The notes under the pieces: generated by a model | The model's database searches: none | Told to the model about the DNA's origin: nothing | The model's input: the letters and a program-made list of their open reading frames with translations, nothing else | Source: Candidatus Villigracilis vicinus | GTDB lineage: Bacteria > Chloroflexota > Anaerolineae > Anaerolineales > Villigracilaceae | Assembly: GCA_016721315.1 (NCBI GenBank) | Contig: JADKIL010000018.1 | Location: forward strand, 57,056-121,055 | Reading direction: 5' to 3' | Length of the DNA: 64,000 bases | Made by a program: the position numbers and the translations under genes | Part shown: positions 28,270-37,881 of the stretch, in pieces | How positions within the stretch are numbered: the first letter of the stretch is position 1 | How the letters are laid out: the number at the start of each line of letters is the position of its first letter

Positions 28270-31200
28270 GTGCCCTCTTCGACTCCAGCGGATCCGAAAC
28301 CCGCATATCCAACCCAAGCCGCATCCACGCCGGTAAAAACCACCCGCCGCCAAACCGGTATTCTATCGCTGCCCCAGGAATTTGCGGCAGCTTCTACTTC
28401 AAGTGATTCAAAATCATCGTACGCAACTACCATTCAACTCGGAGAAGAAGAATGGGCAACTCTCCGGCTGCTTGACGAAGAACAGGGACGTACTTTCTCA
28501 ACGGATGAGCAATTGCTCATTCGACAGGTGACCGACCAGCTATCCTTGGCGCTTGAAAACGCCCGGCTGTTTCAAGAAACCCAGGAGCGCGCTCAAGAAC
28601 TTACCATCGTCAATAAAGTAGTTTCTTCCGTCTCCAGTTCATTGGATCTTCAAAGCACGTTACAAGGCATTGCAGACAATCTTGTAGTACTGCTTTCTGC
28701 TCACAACGTTGGTATTGCATTGATCAACGCCAAAAAAACTCATTTGGTCTTAACGGCAGAGGCAGTACCTACATTTGAAAAATCGAATGATATTGGCTTG
28801 CTCATTCCCATAAGCGGAAATCCTGCCACAGAAGAAGTGATCCGCACCGGCAAACCTGTCTTCATTAATGACGTGGCTACAAACCCGTTGGCATTACCCA
28901 TTAAAGAAATTCTTGAGCAGCGTGGAACCAAGAATCTTTTGATCTTGCCGCTGCTTTCCAACGAAGAAGTGATCGGCACCATCGGTGTAGCCTTCTACGA
29001 CGAAAATCGCACCATCACTCCGAATGAAGTTCGCACATTGGAAACCATCGTTCTGCAAACATCGACTGCCATCCAAAAAAGCAGCCTCTTTGAACGTATC
29101 GATGTTTCAGAAAAGAACCTGCGCACGCTTTTCAGCGCCATGGAAGATGTTGTGTTGGTTATTAACAAGGAAGGGCGGTATATGCAGATCGCCCCGACCA
29201 ACCCTTCTTTGTTGATTCGCACGCCAGACGTAATGCTAGGGAAAACCTTTCACGAACTTTTACCGACCGAGATCGCAGATTCTTTTTTAAACAAGGTGCT
29301 TGAGGCATTAAACAGTAATACCAAAGTTCAATTTGAGTACAAACTCCCAATTGAAGGGCGGTTATTCTGGTTTCTTGCCACTCTCAGCAGGCTCGATGAA
29401 GACAGTGTCTTTTGGGTGGCAAGAGATATCACTGAGCGCAAGATAGCAGAAGAGGGCATTCGCCGCAGGAATGAATACCTCGCCGTTTCCGCAGAGATCG
29501 GTAAGCTTGTTACCTCGATTTTGGATCTGAACACGATCTTCGCCCGCACTGTAAATTTGATCACGGAACGATTCCATTTTTATCATGCAGCTATCTTCAT
29601 TGTAGAGGAAACTGGCTTCAATGCTATTATGAAGGAAGCGACCGGTGAGGTGGGGGCTGAATTAAAAAAGTTAGAGCACTCTTTACCGCTCAACGACAAA
29701 TCCATTGTTGGGTCTGTGGCATCCAGCGGCAATGTACTGGTAGTAAACAGGGTGATCGAACACCCCCTGCACAAAATTAACCAGCTGCTTCCGGATACTC
29801 GAGCCGAAGCAGCAATTCCATTACGCGTTGGTTCCCGTGTCATTGGTGTGATCGATATCCAAGCGAAGGAAGAAGATGCCTTCAACGAAGATGAGATATC
29901 CGTTCTCCAAACCCTGTCGGATCAGGTTGCTGTAGCCATCGATAATGCCCGATCGTTCGAACTCTCGCAACAGGCTGTTATGGAAATGCGTGAGGCAGAC
30001 CGATTAAAAGCCAGTTCCTCGCCAACATGAGCCATGAACTACACACCGTTAAATTCCATTATTGGCTTTTCACGCGTCATCCTCAAAGGAATAGATGGTC
30101 CCGTTACCGACCTGATGCAGCAAGACCTGACTGCGATCTATAACTCAGGTCAGCATCTATTGGGTCTCATCAACGACATCCTCGACTCTGCCAAGATCGA
30201 GGCAGGTAAGATGGAACTTGCATTCGACGAAGTTAATATCGCGGATCTGGTCCACAGCGTACTTTCAACAATGAGTGGTTTGATCAAAGATAAACCGATC
30301 GAAATGCGTCAGATCATCGACCCTGTTCTACCCACAGTACGTGCAGATGCAATCCGTGTCCGCCAAGTGATGATCAATCTGCTCTCAAATGCAGCTAAAT
30401 TCACCGAAGAAGGTGCCATTACGGTCAGTGTTGCTCCGATCCGTGCTGAAGATGGGCGCCGCCAAATCAGAGTCAGCGTAACAGATACGGGACCGGGCAT
30501 TTCAGAAAAGACCAGGAAAAGCTCTTCCAAGCCTTTTCGCAAGTGGACGCCTCCCCCACACGCAAGAGCGGCGGCACAGGTTTAGGGTTGTCCATCTGCA
30601 AGCAGCTAATCAATATGCATGGTGGAGATATCTGGGTAGAGAGCGCAGAAGGCGCAGGCAGCACGTTCCATTTCACCCTGCCACCTTATCACAAGGAGAA
30701 CGAGTCAGACCAGGAAGGATCCAAGGTTATCATGACGATCGATGATGACCCGCAGGTCATTGGGCTTTATGAGCGTTACCTCCATCCCCAGGGTTATCAA
30801 GTGGCTCCCCTAACCGACCCGAAGCGGGCAGTGGAATTTGCCCAACGAGTAAAGCCATTTGCAATTACTTGATATCATGATGCCTGGAGTTGACGGCTGG
30901 ACTGTCCTTGATGCATTAAATCAAACGCGAAACAAGGAATATTCCTGTCATTATTTGCGCATTGTTGAAGATGTCGAAAGAGGATTCGGTCTCGGCGCGT
31001 CTGATTATCTGGTAAAACCCATACTTGAAGAAGAACTGGTTAATTCACTCGACCGGCTAAATTCGGATGGCTCAATCCGTGAAGTTCTTGTGGTCGATGA
31101 CAACCCGAATGATCTGCGTCTGATCGGCAAGATGCTGACAGATGATGGACGGTATAAACCAATCCTTGCAGAAGGCGGTCTTAATGGCTGGTCATTTCAT

Positions 31201-31458
31201 CTGAAACCCCGCCGCATGCCGTCATCCTGGACCTGTTCATGCCGGAAATGGACGGGTTCCAAATTCTCGAACAGATGCAGTCAGACCGAAAACTGCGCGA
31301 CATTCCCGCCATTGTGATCAGCGGCATGGATGTGACCCTGAACAAAGAACCGATTAAAAGAGTTTGGTCAGCGTTTGCTCACCAAGGGCTCCTTTAACGA
31401 CAAAGAACTGCTAACCTCACTTCAGCGTTCGCTTGATAGGCTACAGGCAAAGAAATAA
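28270..31458 (+). CDS. Hybrid sensor histidine kinase, GAF-GAF-PAS-GAF-HisKA-HATPase-REC-REC (frameshifted)
   Basis: The only kinase of the cluster. From about 28,430 the order is: C-terminal half of a GAF (ending ALENARLFQETQ), a GAF (~28,600-29,090), a PAS (~29,110-29,450, ending VARDITERKIAEEG), a GAF (~29,470-29,960), HisKA with the His box SHEL...TPLNS near 30,030, N box MINLLSNAAKF, G1 DTGPGIS, G2 GGTGLGLSICKQ, then two receivers (TIDDDPQV with DIMMPGVDGW; VVDDNPND with LDLFMPEMDGF). No membrane helix is visible, so it is probably cytoplasmic. At least six single-base breaks (near 30,015-30,045, 30,515, 30,870, 30,945, 31,185, 31,235 and 31,355) are needed to join it. No ATG start is apparent; the frame continues upstream into a Pro-rich stretch after ParA. 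Confidence 0.82.
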
Positions 31459-31478
31459 ACGAAATTGCAGGAGACCTC

Positions 31479-33121
31479 GTGTCATTTATCATTAAATGCC
31501 TGGACTGCGGGCATAATGCGCCATATTTCCCTACATCCACGACCTGCCCAAAATGCGGCAGCCAATGGCGCGAAGCGGAATACGATTATGAATTGCTTGG
31601 AAAGACCTTGCCTGAGAAACTCTCAGGCGCCAGCAGGATCTTTGGCGTTATCGGGAATTGCTCCCAGTCCGCAATCCGAACATCAGCCTTTCCTAGGTGA
31701 AGGCTTCAGTCCGTTGATTCGTGCAGTTAATTTGGGAATGATGTTAGGTTGCCCCAATATTTTTATCAAGGATGAACGGCAGGGACCCACCTCTTTAAAG
31801 ACCGTCAGGCATCGGTAACGATTGCAGCTTTGAAAGAAGCAGGCATCACTGAAATGGTGGCGGCTTCTACCGGGAATGTTGCGATATCGTATTCGCATAC
31901 GCATCACGGGCAGGATGAAACTTTGGGCGTTTGTCACCAGCCTTGTTCCGGCAGTTAAGATGCGTGAGATCGCTTTGTATGGCAGCCAGGTGATCAAGAT
32001 CACCGGTTCATATGATCAATGCAAACACGTGGCTGCTGAGTTTGCCCGTCAACGCAAGTTATACCTGGATATGGGCGCACGAACGATCACGTCCATTGAA
32101 GCCATGAAGACCCATCGCCTTCGAGATCGCGGAACAATTAACTATTGCACTCGGTCCCGAAGAAAACTCCCCAGATGCGTACCCCGGATTGGTACGTGCA
32201 GGCAATTAGCGGCGGAATGGGACCGCTAGGTGTCCATAAAGGGTTTCGCGAAATGCAGCAAATGGGATGGATCAATAAGATCCCCGCCTTTGCACCCATC
32301 CAGGCAGAAGGCTGCGCACCAATGGTGAACAGTTGGAAAAAAGGACTTGAGAAAGCCGAGCCCGTCACCAACCCGAAAACAAGGATCGAAACGCTTGCCA
32401 CTGGCGACCCTGGGCGGGGGGCATATGAATTCTGAAACATCACGTGGATAGCACGAACGGTGTATTTGAAAGCGTCACCGATGAAGAAGCTATTCGTGCT
32501 ATGCATGTCCTTGCCAAGATGGAAGGCATATCAGCGAGACCAGCCGCAGGTGCGGCATTTGCGGGTTGTTCAAATTGATCCGCGCCGGGTGATAAAAACC
32601 CAGTGACACGGTGGTTGTCAATTGTACAGGACACACTATGCCAGCCGAGCAGGGAATTCCTCGGCGAGAATTGGGCACGCGATGTGAAGTTCCCGACCAT
32701 TGCCCAGGCGCCGCAGGAAGAAGGATTGCTCTCAGCACTTACACAAGTTGCCCCGGAGCGCTTCCCAAAATTGTCATCGGAGAGGACACGCTTGAAGCGC
32801 GCCGCTCGATCGGCGAATTTACAATCACAAGGCAACTTCACCATCCTCGAAGCCGAAAATGGACGTGAAGGGCTGGATTTGATCCAGCGTGAACTGCCAG
32901 ACCTTGTGATCCTTGATCTCATGATGCCGGAAATGGACGGCTTCTCTGTTATCGAAGCGTTACGGTCAAACCCAGAAACTGCGACCATTCCCGTGATCGT
33001 TGCCACCGCCAAAGAACTTACTCCCGACGAAAAGAACCGTCTCAGTGGACACATTCAGCGCACTCTTGCAAAAGGCGATTTTCTCAATGATGAATTCCTG
33101 GATGAGGTAAAGTCTCTTTGA
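31479..33121 (+). CDS. thrC: Threonine synthase-like PLP enzyme fused to a C-terminal receiver domain (frameshifted)
   Basis: The N-terminus (GTG 31479 after AGGAG) has a zinc ribbon, CLDCGH...CPKCG, followed by LGEGFSPLIRA, IKDERQGPTSSFKDRQ (the PLP lysine; one residue lost to an indel), AASTGNVAIS, AISGGMGPLGVHKGF and AEGCAPMV, all threonine synthase signatures (O-phosphohomoserine to threonine, PLP-dependent). The C-terminal part reads TVVVNCTGH and then, without a stop, runs on through EEGLLSALTQVAPERFPK into a receiver: KIVIGEDTLEARRSI, LVILDLMMPEMDGFS, VIVATAKE and TLAKGDF. Two compensating indels near 32,765 and 32,825 explain the frame excursion. At least seven other breaks lie upstream. 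The enzyme-receiver fusion is unusual and could in principle link threonine synthesis to phosphosignalling; read errors could also have erased a stop between two genes. Confidence 0.72.
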
Positions 33122-33154
33122 AATAAATTCAACCACCAAAAAAGGCTGGCGATA

Positions 33155-34095
33155 TTGGTAAATAAACACACAGCCGGGGTCTTTGCAGCATTTAGTTCTG
33201 CGATCTTCTCCTAGCATGGCACCGGTTTTCGGAAAACTTGCCATCACACAAGGTTCTCCCCTTTTGCAGTGGTCGCCTTACGAACCGGGTTTGCAGCGGG
33301 CATCTTATTGATAGTGATGCTGCTCTTTTATCGTCAATATCTATACATTTTCCGGTGGGTTTGATCGGCAGCATCCTAGCAGGCACCATCAATGGATCTG
33401 GATCCTCTTTTATTACATGGCACTGCAAAGGCTGGATGCAAGCCTAGGCAGTTACTCTACTCTTATATCCGTTCTTTGTCGCCTTATGGCTGGTACTTGA
33501 CCATCAACCACCAAGCCGCCCCACTATTTTCCGCATCACCCTTGCCACGATTCAGCCTTACTGCTAACATATGTTCCAAATCGACCAATGGACACCGTTG
33601 GTGTAGTCATGATGATCATGGCAGCTATTCTATATGCCATGCATCTGCCTATCACCAGCGTGCCCTATATGAGGTCCCTGCACCAACCGTAGCACTTTTA
33701 TACACTATTATCAATGAGCGCAGTTGTCATACTCCGGCATATTTCATCTTGATAACAGTTACGCTGCCCAGCACCCTGGCTGCCAAGTTGCAGGTTGAAT
33801 TCTTCGTGACCATTTTCTCGCGGGTGGCTTTGTTCCCCGGCGTGAAAAGATCGGCGGGTGCAGACCGCATTACTTGACTTGCGAGTTGTTGATCGCCATT
33901 CTATTCAGCAGCCATCATTCTGTGGGAAAGCTCTCTCTTCTTATTACTCAGTGGCTGGGCGCATTAGGGCTGGGAGTAAGCCTGATCCTCGTCATGTATG
34001 AAAACCCACTCCTTTTCAACCTCATCCAGACGAACCGGTTGGCTATCGCCGGATCCGCCCTTCCAGGGCTGCCCAAAGATACCTTTGGTCCGTAA
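33155..34095 (+). CDS. EamA/DMT-family permease (frameshifted)
   Basis: A ten-helix drug/metabolite transporter rebuilt from several frames. Hydrophobic, EamA-like segments occur in order: GVFAAFSSAIF, SPFAVVALRTGFAAGILLIV, FPVGLIGSILAGTINGSGSS, YYMALQRLDASLGS, then VGVVMMIMAAILYAMHLPIT and, near the end, FSRVALF.GVKR, LLIAILFS and TQWLGALGLGVSLILVMYE. The last segments are the usual DMT C-terminal signature. At least five breaks interrupt it. A TTG at 33155 is my best start. The exported or imported compound is unknown. Confidence 0.68.
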
Positions 34096-34212
34096 ATGAA
34101 TAGTTTAAAGCCAAACAAAAACATCCTCGTGAGCACAACTATTAATTAGGATGTTCGTTTATTAAAAAGATTTTATCGATGTTCAGCCAGCATTTCGATC
34201 AAAATGGAGGGG

Positions 34213-35077
34213 TTAGTGTACAACCCTGCGCGCAAATGCCAGAACCGCCAAATCCAGGTCACGCAAGATGAGGGATATCGACGTAGTCTGTATCGCACAG
34301 CAACACGCCAACATTCGCACGCAGCCCCAAACCGCGATCATTGCTTGAGAAAACGCTTTCATGCTGTCACGCAGACGTCCGGCAACTTGGCGGCGCCTCA
34401 GGCGGGAATATCCTCGATCAGGGTAAGGAACATGCTCGTATCTGACGACCATGCCATGGTATCCGTAGGACGAAGCGTAATACGGAATTGATCCGCAAGG
34501 TTTCGCAGAAAATTTCGCACCTCGGTCTCGTTCGCGATCGCGCAGTTCATTCATTTGAGATACATCTGCAAAAGAGAACGCCAAAGCGCCGAAAGGAGCT
34601 GGCTTGACGCTCCAATGAAAAGTCATGCGGACGTTGAAGAACGGCAGGGTATACAACCCTGTCACAAAATCATGTGCGGGTTCATCCAATGCAACCTGAG
34701 TGGCTTGTAGGCGTTGCACAGGGCCGCTCAGCTGGTTGATATCCACCGGCTTGAGCAGCAACAGATCCGGCTCTACCGGCAGGCTGTCTGCACAGGGAGC
34801 ATAGGCGGTAACGACAACGACCGGCACACGCATGAGGCGTTCGTCATCCCGGCATGCGCTTCAAGATTTTTTCAATGCCAGACATGCGTGGCAGCTGCAA
34901 GTCTAAAAGCACAATGTTCGGACGCATGACTTCCAAACGATCCACGGCATCCTTGCCGTCCAAAACGATCCCCGTTTGGTAACCGGCAATATCAAGCACA
35001 TGCCTGAACAAAGCCACAATATCACGGTCATCTTCAACGATCAATGCAATTGGTTTCCATAAATACACCTTATACAA
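34213..35077 (-). CDS. Receiver protein with a degenerate GGDEF-like domain (frameshifted)
   Basis: On the minus strand the first ~75 residues are a receiver domain: ALIVEDDRDIVALFRHVL, with phospho-acceptor Asp in IVLLDLQLPRMSGIE. It continues after a break near 34,850 with VPVVVVTAYAP and LLLKPVDINQL. A linker then leads to DFVTGLYTLPFFNVRMTF and FGALAFSFADVSQMNEL, which resembles the start of a GGDEF domain (D-x-LTGLxNR...) but without a recognisable GGDEF signature. The frame degenerates after about 34,540 because of further indels, so I cannot tell whether the active site is really absent. It is convergent with the permease gene. Confidence 0.6.
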
Positions 35078-35175
35078 TACCAGAACGAATAAGATGAATC
35101 CATTATACGTCCTGGAGCACCCTGCCTGTATACGGAATCACACTTTTATCATACAATTACAACGAAAAAGCCATT

Positions 35176-36496
35176 ATGAACCTTCTAAAAAGCAATTCGA
35201 GTTGAAAAACTTCCCTGCCCCTGTAATCTGCCTCCAAGCGGCTCCGGCGGCAAGACCACTGCCCTATTCCAGCTTGCACGCCAGCTTTTTGCCTGGCATG
35301 AAATGGTCATTGTCACTGCCACGTCACATCTTGGCATTTGGCAAACATCATTGGCTGATCATATCATTGCAAGCGCCCAGTATGGAGGTAGATATCTCTG
35401 TCAAAGGTGTTGTTCTAGTCACAGGAAAGGTTGAAGGCAATAGGACAAAGGTCGTCTCACAAGAAACGCTTTATTGGCTACACGCAAAATCAAAATCCGA
35501 GAAGACCCCCTTTTGATCGAAGCGGATGGCTCCCGCCAAAACCACTCAAAGCACCTGCGGCGCACGAGCCGCCTATTCCTGAATTTACCGATATCGTTAT
35601 CCATGTCACCGGGCTACGCAGCCTTGGGTTCCCTTTGCATGAAGATCAAGTGTTTCGAGCAGAAATATTTTCGCAACTTACAGGGCTTTGAGTTTGTGGA
35701 CCAGTAACGCCTCAATCCATTCAGGCATTTCTCAAACATCCACAAGGCGGTTTGAAAAATATTCCAAGTCAGGCAAAACGAGTCGCCTTGCTCAATCAAG
35801 CAGATACACCTGAATTATTATCCATCAACGGCGGTATGAGCTTGATTTGCTAAACGACTTCGATGCCGTCATTGTCGGATCTCTGCAACAAGATAACCTT
35901 CATCTGATAGAGCGAACTGCGGGATCGTCCTGGCAGTTGGAACGTCCAGCCGGTACGGACAACCAAAACAACTTCTGGATTGGAAAGGTAAATCTTTCAT
36001 TCGCCATGTAGCAGAAAACCGCGATTCATGCCGGACTTGAACCTGTTGTGGTCGTTACTGGCTGCACCACGCCGAAATCGATCTCACCCTACAAGACCTG
36101 CCGGTGATATTGGCTCGCAACCTGGAGTATCAGCAAGGACAAAGCACATCCGTAAAAACAGGAATTACCGCCCCTGCCCCCCAACACGGGTGCAGCCGTG
36201 TTTTACTTGCAGATCAACCGCAAATCCCCGTCGAGGTCATCCGGGCATTGGTTGAATCACACACAAGTGAACGTCACTCGGTCATCGTGCCCCCTCGTTC
36301 TAGGAGGAACGCCGGGCAAACCTGGTTTTGTTTGACCGCGTCACCTTCTCTGACTTGCTTGCAATTAACAGGCGATGTAGGTGGGCGCGCAATATTCGAT
36401 AAACATCGAGTTTCATTTCTACCCTGGCATGATGATATTCTTATCTTTGATGTGGACAAAACCCGAAGATTACGAACGTCAAAGAACCTCGAATGA
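35176..36496 (+). CDS. YqeC-MocA fusion, molybdenum-hydroxylase cofactor maturation (frameshifted)
   Basis: Two domains rebuilt from several frames. The N-terminal half is YqeC-like: a P-loop SGGKTTALFQLARQL, TATSHLG, LVTGKVEGNRTK, LLIEADGSRQK and KAPAAHEPPIPEFTDIV. The C-terminal half is a MobA/MocA-type nucleotidyltransferase: GTSSRYGQPKQLLDW.GKSF, VVVVTGC, LADQPQIPVEVIRALV, and a final TGDVGGRAIFDKHR...FDVDKPEDY-like end. MocA enzymes attach cytidine to molybdopterin for xanthine-dehydrogenase-family enzymes, and YqeC is associated with selenium-dependent molybdenum hydroxylases. No stop separates the domains once indels are allowed, so a fusion is likely. ATG 35176 gives a short leader before the P-loop. 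The stop overlaps the next start (ATGA at 36493). Confidence 0.7.
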
Positions 36497-37119
36497 ACAC
36501 GATCTCCGCCATTATTCTCGCCGCCGGAAGTCCACACGTATGGGTCAGCAAAAGATGCTGATGCCCTAATTAGACGACTGTTCTCAGAACGGTAATTCAG
36601 ACTTTACATGCACTTGCCGGCGGAGACGTTTCGAGGATATTACCCTCGTTACAAATGCAGAGATCGCCGAAAAAATGAACACCGGGATGTACGCATTTCA
36701 GAAAACAACAACGGCGAATGCTGATGTCGCTGCAGATAGGGCTACAAGCAAAAGCCGACAGCGGAAGCCACTTGATTTGTCTGGGTGATCAACCGCAGAT
36801 CGAAGAAGGAAGCGTGCGAAGCGTCTGTGAAGCGTTCTCTGAAAAAGCAGGTCAACTCTGGCGTACCAAGCTATCAAATGAGGCGCGGACATCCCCGGAA
36901 GAAGGCGCGTTCAGTATGGGGAGATCCTGACAACGCAGGGAAATTCGATGCGTGAGTTCTCGTAGAGCGGACATGCAAAACCAGATCGAGTATGTGAATT
37001 TAGACATAGCTACGATCCTGCAAGATCCTCGACACCCCGACGATTACTTGAAATATAAACCGCGCATGATACAACTCGCTCCACTTTTGGCAATGGGAGC
37101 AGGCATGTTAATTTTGTGA
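36493..37119 (+). CDS. Second MocA-like nucleotidyltransferase (frameshifted)
   Basis: It starts ATG 36493 and reads MNTISAIILAAGSSTRMG with GQQKMLMP immediately after (one indel inside), the N-terminal nucleotide-binding loop of the MobA-like NTP transferase family. LICLGDQPQIEEGSV is the metal-binding region, followed by RRGHPW (substrate loop). The C-terminus, around 36,950-37,080, reads IEYVNLD, then LDTPDDYLKY, the standard end of MocA proteins. Four or more breaks are present. Tandem MocA-like genes suggest two cofactor variants or separate cytidylation and guanylation steps (inference). The stop at 37,117-37,119 is the one reached in the final frame but could be a shifted one. Confidence 0.66.
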
Positions 37120-37505
37120 TCGGGTCAATCCAACATCAGGGCGCGGACTGGGAGAAAATCCATACCGCAGATCGACCATCTGAAAGATAAATAACTTTGA
37201 TTTCACTTTGCGCGCACGACTGGCGTGTGGCATGCAGCAGAGCTTGCTGGAAGGCGCTGCACGCGCTGGGTACGATTTGATCGTTTGCGCCAGCGGTGAT
37301 GGTACCGTGAACGAAGCCATCAATGGGATTATGCGCGCAAAAGCGGGCACAACAGTGTTGCATTCACCGTGCTGGGAATTGGCACTGGCAACGACGCGGG
37401 CGGCACGGGCATCCCCACAACACTAGACGAAGGCTTACAGGCCGAAAGCAAACAAGCGCAAAAAGATCGATCTGGTGTCGTCAAAGGCGGAGATTATCCC
37501 GACGG
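37104..37505 (+). CDS. Diacylglycerol/lipid kinase family protein, truncated at the chimeric join
   Basis: The N-terminal half of a DAGK-catalytic-domain lipid kinase. Near 37,118 the frame VIVNPTSGRGLGE is recoverable with one indel, and AARAGYDLIVCASGDGTVNE with AINGIM is the diagnostic GGDGTxNE-type ATP-binding motif. Next comes VLGIGTGND...GGTGIPTTLDEGL, the family's LGTGNDFA motif. The reading ends around EIIPTE near 37,500, where the sequence changes to a Bacteroidota TonB receptor. About half the expected ~300 residues are missing. I regard the loss as an assembly artefact, not gene decay. Confidence 0.68.
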
Positions 37506-37858
37506 AGACAGATCAACGGTTCACGTTATCCATGGCAGTTCAAAATTGATCCGAAGATCGACAAGAACTTTACCATCAAAACAGGAACAAAGAAGAATGG
37601 CGAAGCACGTAAAGAAGTTATGCAATATCTACCTGCAAGTATTGAATGTATTGAATAAACTTAACGTGTCTAGCAGTATATGCTTTCGCAACAGGTAGTC
37701 CAAGTGATGATGGTTACATCAGCTCACCGACGCACAGCTCGATCGCTTCTAAAGTTAGTCCGCAAGCATACATGGATCTTTATCGTGTTGCTGTTGACGA
37801 TCCGATAACTATAGTCAACCCGCGCCGTATTCGTTTAGGTGTTCAGTTTAATTTCTAA
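37506..37858 (+). CDS. C-terminal end of a TonB-dependent outer-membrane receptor (5' part absent)
   Basis: From about 37,510 the frames read INGSRYPWQFKIDPKIDKNF, YLQVLNVLNKLNV, TGSPSDDGYITSP, SSIASKVSPQAYMDLYRVAV and finally RRIRLGVQFNF with stop at 37,856. This is the standard end of SusC/CarboxypepD_reg-like TonB receptors of Bacteroidota, including the terminal aromatic residue of the beta-barrel. Several single-base breaks occur. The N-terminal ~900 residues are not in the window. It is followed after 23 bases by an exported protein gene and a PorV/PorQ-like gene, a common trio in this phylum. Confidence 0.78.
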
Positions 37859-37881
37859 TCTCGACAAATCACTCTTAACCA

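Noticed and set aside
34096..34212. Additional gene or regulatory element between the permease and the receiver gene
   Set aside because: About 115 bases with no open frame, promoter or clear hairpin that I can support.
37470..37560. Horizontal transfer or genomic-island boundary
   Set aside because: Two genes are cut at one point, no integrase, tRNA or direct repeat is present, and indel density peaks there; an assembly chimera explains all of it better.
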